Assembly (NCBI GenBank): GCA_947385955.1
Contig: CANDNA010000009.1
Span: 29,641-93,640 of the forward strand
DNA from: an uncultured Clostridia bacterium
GTDB taxonomy: Bacteria; Bacillota; Clostridia; Lachnospirales; Lachnospiraceae
Length of the DNA: 64,000 nt
Direction: 5' to 3'
Under the pieces are notes generated by a model. It was not told where the DNA came from and made no database searches. It was given only the letters and a program-made list of their open reading frames with translations. The translations under genes and the position numbers were made by a program. Position 1 is the first letter of the stretch. Each line of letters starts with the position of its first letter. Shown piece after piece: positions 8,476 to 17,588 of the stretch.

Positions 8476-10236
8476 TTATTTCCATGTATCCGCCATTTCA
8501 TAAAAATGGTAATACAATCCTCTCTGTGCCATCAGTGACTCATGATTTCCTTCCTCCACGATGCCTTCCTCCGTCAGCACCAGAATCCTGTCCGAATTGC
8601 GGATGCTGGACAGCCTGTGGGCAATGGTCAGGGTCGTGCGTCCTCTGGCCAGCTCATCCAGAGATCTGGCCACCGCATATTCACTCTCATTGTCCAGCGC
8701 CGAAGTGGCCTCATCCAGCAGGATGATGGGAGGATTTTTCAGAAATACTCTGGCGATACTGATACGCTGCTTCTGTCCGCCGGACAGCTTCACACCCCGT
8801 TCGCCTACATAGGTATCATATCCATCTTTCAGCTCTTTTATAAATCCATCTGCTCCTGCACGTCTGGCAGCCTCCGTCACTTCCTGCCGGGAAGCCCCCG
8901 GCCTGCCATAAGCAATGTTTTCATAGACCGTACCGGAAAAAAGATACACATCCTGCTGCACCACACCAATGTTCCGGCGCAGGCTCTGCAGGGTAAAAGA
9001 CCGTATATTTTTGCCGTCCAGAAAAATATCCCCCTGGGTCACATCATAAAACCGGGGAATCAGATTACAAAGTGTGGTTTTACCGCCGCCGGAAGGGCCT
9101 ACAATCGCCACTTTTTCTCCGGCATGGATGGTCAGGTTCAGATTGTGAAAGACCTGATTATGATCGTCCGGATAGGTAAAGCTCACCTGGCGAAAAACAA
9201 TTTCTCCGGAAGGGTTTTCCAGCGCCACCGCATCCGGCTCATCAAAAATCTCGATGTCCGCATCCATAATCTGTAAAAAACGCTCAATTCCTGTCATGCC
9301 CCGCTGGAACTGCTCTGTAAACTCAATGATACGCCGTATGGTGGCAAGCAGTGTGGTCACATATAAAACATAGGCCACCATATCTCCCGGCAGAATCTTT
9401 CCATCCATCAGGAAAAATCCTCCTCCCACCATAACCGCCAGATACATCAGGCCGTCAAAAATCCGGGTGGAGGTGCTGAAATAGCCCATAATATGATAAG
9501 TCATCTTTTTGATTTCCAGAAATTCCTGGTTGCCTTCTTCAAACCGGGCCTGCTCCATCTCTTCATTGGCAAAGGCTTTCACCACCTTCTGTCCCAGCAG
9601 GCTGTCCTCAATCCTGGCATTCAGTTCGCCGATCTGATTCCGCTGTCTGGCAAAGGCGCCTTTCACATACCGGTTGATTTTCATGCAGACAACCGTCATC
9701 AGCGGCACAAATAAAAACACAATCAGTGTCAGCGGCAGATGGATACCGGCCAGAATTACAAAGGAGATCAGCATTTTCAGCCCTGCAGTAAAAAATTCCT
9801 CCGGACAGTGATGGGCAAATTCCGTCACATCGAACAGGTCATTGGTAATCCGGCCCATAATCTGGCCCACTTTGGTATTGTTAAAATACGTATTGGACAA
9901 TTGCTGCAGATGGGCATAGGCATCCCTGCGCATATCCGTTTCAATTTTTGCCCCCATAACATGACCGATATTGGCCATATAGTAATTGGCAACTGCATCC
10001 ACCACACGCAGCGCCAGATACACACCGGCAAATCCCAGAATCATACGCCCGGACAAAAGTGCCACATCCACCAGCGCCGTATTGGTAATCCGGCGGATCA
10101 GCAGAGGCAGCACGATCTCACACAGGGTCGTCAAAGCAGCGCACAGCAAATCCAACAACAGTGTGCGCCGATAAGGGCGGAAATAATACAGGAAACGCTT
10201 TCCCAATTCTCTTGTGGTATAAGTTTTTTCCATCAT
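8476..10236 (-). CDS. ABC exporter, fused permease and ATPase
   Basis: 586 residues in the half-transporter layout: six transmembrane helices in the first 310 residues, then an ATPase domain with Walker A GPSGGGKTT, signature LSGGQKQR, Walker B IILLDEATS and the switch histidine in IAHRLSS. Such proteins work as homodimers to export lipids, peptides or drugs. Only one subunit is encoded here. Its start overlaps the end of the SH3 protein gene by four bases (ATGA), so translation is likely coupled. Substrate cannot be deduced. Confidence 0.92.
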   Translation of the reverse strand: MMEKTYTTRELGKRFLYYFRPYRRTLLLDLLCAALTTLCEIVLPLLIRRITNTALVDVALLSGRMILGFAGVYLALRVVDAVANYYMANIGHVMGAKIETDMRRDAYAHLQQLSNTYFNNTKVGQIMGRITNDLFDVTEFAHHCPEEFFTAGLKMLISFVILAGIHLPLTLIVFLFVPLMTVVCMKINRYVKGAFARQRNQIGELNARIEDSLLGQKVVKAFANEEMEQARFEEGNQEFLEIKKMTYHIMGYFSTSTRIFDGLMYLAVMVGGGFFLMDGKILPGDMVAYVLYVTTLLATIRRIIEFTEQFQRGMTGIERFLQIMDADIEIFDEPDAVALENPSGEIVFRQVSFTYPDDHNQVFHNLNLTIHAGEKVAIVGPSGGGKTTLCNLIPRFYDVTQGDIFLDGKNIRSFTLQSLRRNIGVVQQDVYLFSGTVYENIAYGRPGASRQEVTEAARRAGADGFIKELKDGYDTYVGERGVKLSGGQKQRISIARVFLKNPPIILLDEATSALDNESEYAVARSLDELARGRTTLTIAHRLSSIRNSDRILVLTEEGIVEEGNHESLMAQRGLYYHFYEMADTWK

Positions 10237-11306
10237 GACTGACTCTTTAATCTTTCGATTTCCTTCTGTAATTCATTTAGTTTTGCCATCGCCTGATCCA
10301 GCTCTTTCTGCTTATCACGCATATCGCCGCCAGGCTGGTGCAGTTCCTCATCCCGTACCTCCACTTCATGTGCCCTGGCCGCTTCTTCGATCAGCTTGCG
10401 CTCCAGATACCCGGTTACCATAGCGGGCTGCTCAATGGGCTCTTTATCATCAAAAAAGCTGGGATCAATCTGTACCCGGTAGTCCTCTTCCCGCAGGATA
10501 TAAGCCTTCCGGCCGGATTTTTTTCTCCGGCCAGAAGCCTGCTTTCTGCCGGAATTCCTGCCTCCCCGGACTGCCTCTTCTTCATACCCGTCCTCTTCTT
10601 CGTCCCCGTCATCTTCCTCTTCATACGGCCCGTCATCTTCCTCATAAGGTTCATCCCCGTATGCATCTTCATAACAGGATTCATCCTCATATGCTGTATC
10701 AGTATCTTCCTCATACATATCTTCGTCATATGACTCTTCATCGGCATCGTACGCTTCGTCATAATCCTCTTCGTCCTCATCAGACTCTTCCCGGTCCTTC
10801 CGAAGCCCCCGCAGGGTTATCACAAGCATCACCAGCAAAATCACAATCCCGGCAACAATGGCCGCCGACTTGATAAAGACAGGCCTCTGATAAAACTTTC
10901 CATAGCCCTCTTCCGGCTCTCCCGGTTCCGGTTCCTGTTCTTCCGGCGCCGGCGCCTCTTCTGCAGCCTTTACCACCTTTACCAGGTCACTCCGTACAAA
11001 CCCTTTTTCCCCGTCTGTTTCCACCTCATACCAGGGGATGCCATCCTCCGACTGTGTCATCCCGGTAACCGTAAGCGAAGCGCCGCTGTCTGCCGTTCCA
11101 ACCACCTTATAGTCCGTACCCGGACCGGATCGTATGTTCAAAGAAGCGCTGGTGGAAACCTGCACCTCCATCTGTGTTTCCTCTACCTGATAGTCCCCTT
11201 TGGCAGATACGGGAAAAACAGACAAAAAAAACACCAGAAAAAAACACAATGCAGGAAGTGCACACCCGATTTTCCGGCGTCTTTGTAAGCAGTCATATAT
11301 TCGCAT
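10233..11306 (-). CDS. SH3-domain membrane protein with long acidic cytoplasmic tail
   Basis: 357 residues. A signal peptide (about 12-35) precedes a bacterial SH3 domain (about 45-112, with LNIRSGPGTDYKVVG and WYEVETDGEKGFV), which usually binds peptidoglycan. A transmembrane helix follows near 148-165. The rest is cytoplasmic: a very acidic Asp/Glu/Tyr-rich low-complexity stretch (about 170-245), a basic patch, and a C-terminal coiled coil. The RBS GGAGG is seven to ten bases before the ATG. It looks like a wall-sensing or scaffold protein; the coupled ABC exporter may be its partner. Confidence 0.82.
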   Translation of the reverse strand: MRIYDCLQRRRKIGCALPALCFFLVFFLSVFPVSAKGDYQVEETQMEVQVSTSASLNIRSGPGTDYKVVGTADSGASLTVTGMTQSEDGIPWYEVETDGEKGFVRSDLVKVVKAAEEAPAPEEQEPEPGEPEEGYGKFYQRPVFIKSAAIVAGIVILLVMLVITLRGLRKDREESDEDEEDYDEAYDADEESYDEDMYEEDTDTAYEDESCYEDAYGDEPYEEDDGPYEEEDDGDEEEDGYEEEAVRGGRNSGRKQASGRRKKSGRKAYILREEDYRVQIDPSFFDDKEPIEQPAMVTGYLERKLIEEAARAHEVEVRDEELHQPGGDMRDKQKELDQAMAKLNELQKEIERLKSQS

Positions 11307-11340
11307 GGCATAATACCTCCGTTTCTGTCGTAACGATAAC

Positions 11341-11385
11341 CACCAGGCAGGCAGATATCCATCCGCAGATATCTCCTGCCAGGTG
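11341..11385. promoter_or_regulatory. Long imperfect palindrome next to a -10 element, upstream of the SH3 gene
   Basis: Arms 11341-11359 and 11368-11385 pair at 17 positions with one mismatch and one bulge. A TATAAT lies at 11387-11392 on the minus strand (possible TTAAAT -35, 18-base spacer), so the palindrome covers the expected transcription start. There is no T run after it, so it is not an ordinary terminator. An operator or a stable 5' hairpin of the SH3-ABC transcript is more likely. Confidence 0.6.
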
Positions 11386-11463
11386 ATTATAGTATATCAT
11401 TTTATTGTCATTTAAGAAGTATTATTTCAAAAATTTTCATTTTTCTTAATAAAAGAAACAATA

Positions 11464-13146
11464 TTATCCCACATCTTCTATGATGATGGGCCTGCGGACA
11501 TATTTCTCCTCAAATTCTGACAATGGACAGGGTTTTCCAAAATAATAACCCTGAATATAGTCAGGTCCGATACCGCAGATTTTGTCCAGTTCCTGACTGG
11601 TTTCGATGCCTTCAATGCAAAACTTGGTATGAATGCTCCGGGTCATATCAGCCATATGATACAGCAGATTGTATTCATAGTCATTCTGCAGCGCTTTCGC
11701 CGTAAAAGAACGGTCAATTTTCAGTGTGTGTGGATTCAGATGGCACAGATACCGGAAATTGGAATAACCGGTCCCAAAATCATCCAGCGCCAGCAGGATC
11801 CCGTGCCGCTTCAGTCCCTCACAAAATGTCAGGAACTTCTCATTGGATTCCAGAAACCCGCTCTCTGTCAGTTCAATCATAATGCTGCCCGGCTTTAAGC
11901 CATATTTCATCACACCGGAAAGAATCTCAGAAAGAACATTGCTTTTCAACACCTGAATATAGGAAAGATTTACCGAAATGCGAAAATCCGGCATCTGCTC
12001 CTGTATCTTCCTGCAGGCCTCCAGTGCCGTATACAGGACCCATTTCCCCACCGGGATAATCAGGCCGCTCTCTTCCAGCAGGGGAATAAACTGTTCCGGC
12101 GAAACATATCCCAGTTCCTTTGTCTGAAAGCGGAGAAGTGCCTCGGCGCTGGACAGGCGCCGCTTCTTAATATTTACAATGGGCTGATAGTGTACCTCAA
12201 AACCTTCCAGCCCATGATTGACCGAATGACGCAGCAAACGGATCAACTGCCGCTTCTTCAAAAAAGCCTCATAATCCGCTTCCTCAAAAATATAATACCT
12301 GTTTCTGCCGCCGTTCTTGGCTTCATTCATGGCAAACTCTGTCAGTTTCATCAGATTGCCATAGCTCTGATCCTGTATCCGGGAAAGATTCACAATTCCT
12401 ACCGAAACGGTATACACCACCTCGTAACAATTATCCTCCACAAACTGATCAATCTCCTGTCGGATCTGCCGGTACAGAGAAACAGCCTCCTCCATATCCT
12501 GCTCCTGAAAATCAGCAATCAGAAATTGATCTGCCACCACCCGGTAGAGCTTTTGCCAGGGCCGGATCACCTTCTGAATACACCGGGCCGTCTTTCGCAG
12601 TATCATATCTCCGTATTCCATGCCCTTACTCTCATTGATTTCTTTAAAATGATCCAGGCCAATCAGCAGCAGAAAACCCTCTGTCCTCTCTCCCCTGCGC
12701 TTCTCCAGCTCTTTCTGCAGGACAAAATCGCCCAGCAGCCCGCTGACATTGTCTGCCTTTTTCCTCCTGGCGATCTCATTGATACAGCCAATCAGATAAG
12801 CAGGCTCACCCTCCTCATTTTTCCATACATATCCTCTGCAGTTGATCCATACCGGATCGCCTTTCCGGTCCAGCCAACGATACTGCAGATTGTGAAATGT
12901 CTTTTCCCCCATTCCGATCCGTGTCAGATCCGCACACAGCATTTCATAATCATCCGGATAAATAAATTGCTCAAACGCCTTCCTGGCATTTGAAAACTCC
13001 GGTTTTTCCATACGGAAACGCTCTGATGCGCCGGATGCAATGCTGAATTCATCATTTTTAAGATCAAGGATATACAAATAATCATCCATACAGGGATGCA
13101 GCATATCAATGACCTGACGAAACTGCTCTGCCGTAATAGGTTTCAT
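11464..13146 (-). CDS. PAS-GGDEF-EAL protein, probable c-di-GMP phosphodiesterase
   Basis: 560 residues. A PAS-like domain lies at about 20-125, GGDEF at about 135-290 and EAL at about 305-545. The GGDEF signature is replaced by VADQF (204-208), so cyclase activity is unlikely. The EAL half keeps its metal and catalytic residues: EALLR at 335-339, Asn in NLSY, Glu in IELTES, DDFGTG at 455-460, and Lys in KIDRS. The protein should therefore degrade c-di-GMP, perhaps controlled by the PAS or the inactive GGDEF domain. Its start overlaps the TtcA-like gene by four bases. No transmembrane segment is seen. Confidence 0.9.
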   Translation of the reverse strand: MKPITAEQFRQVIDMLHPCMDDYLYILDLKNDEFSIASGASERFRMEKPEFSNARKAFEQFIYPDDYEMLCADLTRIGMGEKTFHNLQYRWLDRKGDPVWINCRGYVWKNEEGEPAYLIGCINEIARRKKADNVSGLLGDFVLQKELEKRRGERTEGFLLLIGLDHFKEINESKGMEYGDMILRKTARCIQKVIRPWQKLYRVVADQFLIADFQEQDMEEAVSLYRQIRQEIDQFVEDNCYEVVYTVSVGIVNLSRIQDQSYGNLMKLTEFAMNEAKNGGRNRYYIFEEADYEAFLKKRQLIRLLRHSVNHGLEGFEVHYQPIVNIKKRRLSSAEALLRFQTKELGYVSPEQFIPLLEESGLIIPVGKWVLYTALEACRKIQEQMPDFRISVNLSYIQVLKSNVLSEILSGVMKYGLKPGSIMIELTESGFLESNEKFLTFCEGLKRHGILLALDDFGTGYSNFRYLCHLNPHTLKIDRSFTAKALQNDYEYNLLYHMADMTRSIHTKFCIEGIETSQELDKICGIGPDYIQGYYFGKPCPLSEFEEKYVRRPIIIEDVG

Positions 13147-14081
13147 ACTTTTCTTTCCTCTCCTCCTGTCTGTGTTTCTTCCTGACCGGCGGCAGGCAAG
13201 CAGATGCCTGCCGGTTTGTAAGTATCCAGAAAATAATAGCTTTCCCCGTCTTTTTTATAGCCCATTACTTTATTCAGATTGACATTTTTCACACTGTTGA
13301 AAATATTCTGCTCGATGACATCGCTCATACCCCTTAGCTGCTCCAGCAGCGCTTTCATTTCTTCCCGTTTGGAGCTTTTTATCCCATCCGCACAGCACTC
13401 TGTAAACCGGCAGGCGCACCGGATAAAATGCAGTCCGTTATAAACGCACCAGGCTTTGATCGCCGCCTCCCGGATCAGATACATGGGGCGGATCAGTTCC
13501 ATCCCTTCAAAATTCTGGCTGTGGAGCTTGGGCATCATCGTTTCAATCTGGCCTCCGTACAGCATCCCCATCAGAATCGTTTCGATCACATCATCATAAT
13601 GATGACCCAGCGCAATCTTATTACACCCCAGTTCTTTTGCCTTGCTGTACAGATAACCTCTGCGCATCCTGGCGCACAGATAGCAGGGACTGTTCTCCAC
13701 CGACCATACCGCATCAAAAATCTCTGTTTCAAACACAGTCAGCGGAATGCCCAGAATTTCTGCATTGCTTTCAATCAGTGCCCTGTTTTTGTCCCGGTAG
13801 CCCGGATCCATTGTGAGAAAAACCAGCTCAAAATTATTCCTCCCATGCCGCTTCAGCTCCTGAAACAGCTTGGCCATCAGCATGGAATCCTTTCCTCCGG
13901 AAATGCACACCCCGATCCGGTCTCCATCCTGAATCAGATCATATTCCCTGACTGCCTTTGTAAAACGGCACCAGATATTTTTCCGATAGGTTTTGATAAT
14001 GCTTCTCTCAATCTCTCTGATCCGTTCTGTCTCTCTGTTTTTTTGCATGTCTGTTTCTGTTATATCTCTGTCTCCGGACAC
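13143..14081 (-). CDS. TtcA/TilS-like PP-loop ATPase, tRNA 2-thiocytidine biosynthesis family
   Basis: 312 residues. The PP-loop SGGKDS near residue 67 activates a substrate as an adenylate. A CYLC pair and a second cysteine-rich stretch (RCACRFTECC) are placed as in TtcA-type sulfur transferases that hold an iron-sulfur cluster. GHHYDDVIET is the second family motif. The likely role is thiolation of a tRNA base. The start is a GTG at 14081 with AAAAGGAG ten bases upstream, which is better supported than the internal ATG. Co-transcribed with the c-di-GMP protein through an ATGA overlap. Confidence 0.85.
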   Translation of the reverse strand: MSGDRDITETDMQKNRETERIREIERSIIKTYRKNIWCRFTKAVREYDLIQDGDRIGVCISGGKDSMLMAKLFQELKRHGRNNFELVFLTMDPGYRDKNRALIESNAEILGIPLTVFETEIFDAVWSVENSPCYLCARMRRGYLYSKAKELGCNKIALGHHYDDVIETILMGMLYGGQIETMMPKLHSQNFEGMELIRPMYLIREAAIKAWCVYNGLHFIRCACRFTECCADGIKSSKREEMKALLEQLRGMSDVIEQNIFNSVKNVNLNKVMGYKKDGESYYFLDTYKPAGICLPAAGQEETQTGGEERKV

Positions 14082-14108
14082 TTAACAAGTACTCCTTTTC
14101 CTTTATAC

Positions 14109-14156
14109 AAAAAGAGATATCCTCCGGCAGACTATCTGCCTCTGGATATCTCTTTT
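14109..14156 (-). terminator. Rho-independent terminator after the chemoreceptor gene
   Basis: A long hairpin: outer stem 14109-14122 with 14144-14156, inner stem of a GGCAG/CTGCC pair, then a T run in the minus-strand transcript. It separates the chemoreceptor from the TtcA-like gene. Confidence 0.85.
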
Positions 14157-14207
14157 CAAGCCTTTTCAGTTTCCGCTTATCTGCCCTGTATTTTTTTCAT
14201 ACAAGCC

Positions 14208-15896
14208 TTACCCTTTTAACACAAATTTCCCAACCAGAGCTTCCAGATTTTCAGACTGTGCTGACAACTCTTCGCTTGTAGCCGAAGTCTCCTGTGCCGA
14301 TGCCGAATTGCTCTGAATGACTTCGGAAATCTGTTCCACACCCATTTCAAGCTGTTTCATAGACTCTGCCTGAGATGTAGACAAATCGCTGATTTCCTTC
14401 GTAGATACAGCCAGCATCTTGATACCGCTGATCACAGACTCCATCGCAGTAGTGGCCTTCAGTGTAATCTCATTGCCATGCTCAATTTCATGAATGGAAT
14501 CTTCTATCAGTTTCTTGGTATTCACTGCGGAAGTGGCACTGTCAGACGCCAGCTTGCCAATCTGGTCTGCCACCACGGCAAAGCCTCTTCCGGCTTCGCC
14601 TGCCCTTGCCGCCTCAATAGATGCATTCAGAGACAGCAGATTGGTCTGGGAAGCGATATCCTCAATTTCCGCAATAATATTGGCGATCTCCTTGGAGGTA
14701 CCATTGATACGCTCCATCGCCAGATTCAGATCCTTAATGTCCTCATTGCTCTTTTCTGCAGCCTCTTCAAATTTCTCCGCATCATGATAAGACTGATTTG
14801 CCTTTTCGGAACTGTGTACCACACCTTCCGTAATATTCTGAATGGTCGCAGTCAGCTCTTCTACGGAACCGGCCTGATCGGTTGCTCCCTCTGCCAGTGC
14901 CTGTGCGCTTTCCGCCATCTGGCTGGCGCCCAGTGCCACCTCTTCCGATGCTTCGCTGATCTTGCTCATTGTCTCACTCAACGAATCGGTAATCATATCA
15001 ATTGCTTCATTCAAAGCCCGGAAATCGCCTCTGAAACTGATCTCTGCAGTTACGTTGAAATTCCCTGCGGCAACCTCGCTCAACACTCTTTCCAGCTCTT
15101 TGATATATGTACTCAGTGTGGAAGTGGCATCTTTGAAATGCTCCGTCATTTCACCGATTTCATCCGGATACATAGGCTCTACAATAACACTCAGATCACC
15201 GCTGGCCAGTCTTGCCGACGCATCCTTTACCCTGCTGATCGGCTCTGCAAACAGTTTGGCCACAAACCCGGCAAACTTCATGGAAATCAGAACAGCAACC
15301 ACCATCACCAGTACCATAACGCCTGCCAGTACATACGTCTGAATGGTCAGCGCCGATTTGGTCTCATTTCCCATTGCCACATTCAGGTCAATCAGGCCTT
15401 CTACAGCATTGGTCAACTGCTTAAGTGTGGGTTTCCCCTGTTCCAGCAGCAGGTCAAACGCCTCTTCATTATGATTCTCCAGCGCAAGTGTTTCCACCTG
15501 CCCGAATATGTTACGATATTTCGGCAGAGTTTCCTCAATAACAGCCATGTATTTAAGTTCTTCCTCGGTATTACAGTTGGCTTTCATCGTAGCCATCGCC
15601 GCATCTGTCTGTTTCTGCAACGCATCCAGTTCTGTCTGGGCCTCCCGCAGCTCTGCATCATCCTGATACAGGATCATCTCTCTGACAATAGAGGGTTCCT
15701 TGTTCAGATAGGTACTGAATATACCGATCTCCCCCTGAGAGAATCCATTGCTGACCAGCGCATTGCTGTAACTGATATTATTGCGCAGTAAAACAATCAG
15801 CCCCAGTATACTGGCCACACTGGCAATGATAACCACCAATGAGAAGCAATATTTCAGCTTTTTCTCCACCTTCATCTCTTTTATTCTGTCAAACAT
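14208..15896 (-). CDS. Methyl-accepting chemotaxis protein
   Basis: 562 residues. TM1 at about 13-38, a four-helix-bundle ligand domain outside, TM2 at about 185-210, then HAMP and a long cytoplasmic signalling coiled coil. The highly conserved hairpin tip is present ([21 protein letters not shown]), which contacts CheA and CheW. The start ATG at 15896 follows GGAAGGGG. No flagellar or other chemotaxis genes are in the window. A vegetative-type promoter lies about 175 bases upstream. Confidence 0.93.
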   Translation of the reverse strand: MFDRIKEMKVEKKLKYCFSLVVIIASVASILGLIVLLRNNISYSNALVSNGFSQGEIGIFSTYLNKEPSIVREMILYQDDAELREAQTELDALQKQTDAAMATMKANCNTEEELKYMAVIEETLPKYRNIFGQVETLALENHNEEAFDLLLEQGKPTLKQLTNAVEGLIDLNVAMGNETKSALTIQTYVLAGVMVLVMVVAVLISMKFAGFVAKLFAEPISRVKDASARLASGDLSVIVEPMYPDEIGEMTEHFKDATSTLSTYIKELERVLSEVAAGNFNVTAEISFRGDFRALNEAIDMITDSLSETMSKISEASEEVALGASQMAESAQALAEGATDQAGSVEELTATIQNITEGVVHSSEKANQSYHDAEKFEEAAEKSNEDIKDLNLAMERINGTSKEIANIIAEIEDIASQTNLLSLNASIEAARAGEAGRGFAVVADQIGKLASDSATSAVNTKKLIEDSIHEIEHGNEITLKATTAMESVISGIKMLAVSTKEISDLSTSQAESMKQLEMGVEQISEVIQSNSASAQETSATSEELSAQSENLEALVGKFVLKG

Positions 15897-16071
15897 CCGT
15901 TTCCCCTTCCTTCCCTCTGATTCTATTTTATATGATATCTCATTCTTTTCTTTCACTTTGTCGGACAGCTTATCCCCGGCACTTTCGGCACTCTATTCTC
16001 ATGTCAAGGTTCAGGCTTTTGCTTTCTGTCTGAAAATACAAGTTGTAGATACTATTTTACAGTCTGATATG

Positions 16072-16100
16072 ATTATACTATCAAATTCTGAAAATAACAA
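16072..16100 (-). promoter_or_regulatory. Promoter for the chemoreceptor gene
   Basis: On the minus strand, TTGTTA (16095-16100) and TATAAT (16072-16077) are 17 bases apart. The resulting leader is about 170 bases; no known riboswitch pattern was recognised in it. Confidence 0.6.
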
Positions 16101-16225
16101 CTATATTTTGGCTGGAAAACCTCCGGGCCGGTCAGAGAAAACTGCTGCTGTTTTTATATGTATTTTCTTCAATTTTCTCTGCTACCGCCCTCACTCGAAT
16201 TATAAAGCAACGTAAAATGAATAGA

Positions 16226-16525
16226 AAGAAGAGCCAGGATTGACTTATAAGGTTCTCATACTACTTCCCGCATCTGCTCCTGCTCCATTGAGTTTCTTAT
16301 CCCTCTTAACTTACAAGGTTCTCAAACTGTCGGCCTGGCGGTATAATATTCATATTGGTTTCTTACCCCTCTTAACTTACAAGGTTCTCAAACCATTGAC
16401 GTAGGTCTGTGCCGATACGTTGAAGTTTCTTACCCCTCTTAACTTACAAGGTTCTCAAACCTTTATTTTTGTGATCACGATAATAGGCTGTTTCTTACCC
16501 CTCTTAACTTACAAGGTTCTCAAAC
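16226..16525 (-). CRISPR. Short type II-A CRISPR array, 36-base repeats, four spacers
   Basis: Repeats at 16490-16525, 16425-16460, 16358-16393 and 16292-16327 are 36 bases long. The first three are identical; the fourth has one change. A fifth copy at 16226-16261 keeps only its inner 21 bases in recognisable form. Spacers are 29, 31, 30 and 30 bases. The decayed repeat marks the trailer end, so the leader lies beside csn2 and the array is read on the minus strand, like the cas genes. In that sense the repeat begins GTTTGAGAACC, and its first 19 bases pair with the tracrRNA. Confidence 0.95.
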
Positions 16526-16583
16526 CCCAATTCACCGGGTTCTCACCGAACTTCCCGACTGGTAATCGATGTAAGTTATACTA

Positions 16584-17258
16584 TTAAAGATAAAGGAAGC
16601 ATCTGTCTTTGTCAATGATGCAGACTTTTTCCTCCACAAATTTTTCCCGGTACACTGCTTCTATTAAAATCAGTTGTATTTTCCTGTAAAAACATTCCTG
16701 ATACAGACTTTTTATCTCTTCCTGTGTCAGAAACAGTTTCAGGTTTAAAAAGACAAATACACTTTGTCCCAACAGATCATGTAGTATTTTCAGATACTCT
16801 ACAATACCTTCCAACATACTGTCTTTTTGCACCTCGATCTGCAATCCGGCCATTTTCAGGATTTCCTGCATATCCGGTTCTTCATTGTACAGCAGATACA
16901 GGCTGCTTTTTTCACAGATGCTTTCCATATAGGCAATATAACTCTGGTAAAATACCCTCCGTTCTTCCCCGGATTCGGTTTCCATCCTTTTCTCAATTTT
17001 CTGGTATAATCTGGTCAGAATTTTTCTGCTGTTACAATCAAGGGAAAACAGATCTTTTGTCAGAATAAGGAATTTTTCCACCGGCAAGATTCTGTTTTCT
17101 TCTGACAGGACAAATCCTCCTTCGTTTCCTTCGCATTGTTCTCCCAGTTCTCTGATGATTTGCGTTAACATAACCGGGTTTTCCACTACCATTTCATTTA
17201 CTTTATTTTCTTCTAATTCCAGGCAAATGCCATACTTATTATGTACCAGTTTTTTCAT
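16584..17258 (-). CDS. csn2: Csn2, type II-A adaptation protein
   Basis: 224 residues, about the length of known Csn2 proteins. It lacks sharp motifs, but size, composition and position as the last gene of cas9-cas1-cas2 make the call firm; strings such as FVFLNLKLFLTQEEI match the helical core of the family. Csn2 forms a tetrameric ring that holds DNA ends and helps Cas1-Cas2 and Cas9 acquire new spacers. It starts nine bases after cas2. Its final codons contain the -35 and -10 elements of the putative array promoter. Confidence 0.85.
   Translation of the reverse strand: MKKLVHNKYGICLELEENKVNEMVVENPVMLTQIIRELGEQCEGNEGGFVLSEENRILPVEKFLILTKDLFSLDCNSRKILTRLYQKIEKRMETESGEERRVFYQSYIAYMESICEKSSLYLLYNEEPDMQEILKMAGLQIEVQKDSMLEGIVEYLKILHDLLGQSVFVFLNLKLFLTQEEIKSLYQECFYRKIQLILIEAVYREKFVEEKVCIIDKDRCFLYL
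16587..16615 (-). promoter_or_regulatory. Putative CRISPR leader promoter inside the 3' end of csn2
   Basis: On the minus strand, TTGACA (16610-16615) and TATCTT (16587-16592) are 17 bases apart. Transcription would start near 16580 and reach the first repeat after about 55 bases. A TATAAC at 16575-16580 is an alternative -10. Confidence 0.5.
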
Positions 17259-17267
17259 GTTCCATCC

Positions 17268-17588
17268 TCATAATATCACCAGCCGTTCGTCTGTATCCAA
17301 AACTTCCGATTGCTTCTCTCCCACGATATATTCCATACGTTCAAACTGTTTTTCTGTTACCTTTAACGCCTGTACCAATCCTTTTTCCGGCTTATTCTTT
17401 TTCAGATTCTCAATGACAGAATCTGCCATTGTGGAATTCAGCGCCAGCTTACAGTGCACCGATTCCTGAAGCATATAAAATCCGCTTTTGATCAAATATT
17501 TTCTGAATTTTGTATATTCCTTCCGGTCATGGGAGGTCATAACCGGAAGGTCAAACATAACCAATATCCTCATAAATCTATAACTCAT
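17268..17588 (-). CDS. cas2: Cas2 of the spacer integration complex
   Basis: 106 residues with the Cas2 opening [10 protein letters not shown], containing the conserved aspartate after the first beta strand, and the helix with R-K-Y-L-I-K-S-G-F. Cas2 dimers bridge two Cas1 dimers to form the integrase. The gene overlaps the end of cas1 by 11 bases. The first ATG at 17588 is used; an internal ATG at 17573 would match the shorter family starts but has no better ribosome site. Confidence 0.93.
   Translation of the reverse strand: MSYRFMRILVMFDLPVMTSHDRKEYTKFRKYLIKSGFYMLQESVHCKLALNSTMADSVIENLKKNKPEKGLVQALKVTEKQFERMEYIVGEKQSEVLDTDERLVIL

Noticed and set aside
14478..15791. Plus-strand open frame opposite the chemoreceptor
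   Set aside because: Shadow of the heptad-rich coding sequence; no start signals.
15897..16066. c-di-GMP riboswitch in the chemoreceptor leader
   Set aside because: A few similar short words occur, but the conserved core and paired stems of the riboswitch cannot be built.
16328..16489. Self-targeting spacers
   Set aside because: I saw no copy of a spacer elsewhere in the window by eye, but this cannot exclude matches outside it.
16526..16560. Extra degenerate CRISPR repeat beside csn2
   Set aside because: Only a short GGTTCTCACC word matches; spacing from the first true repeat is wrong for a spacer.
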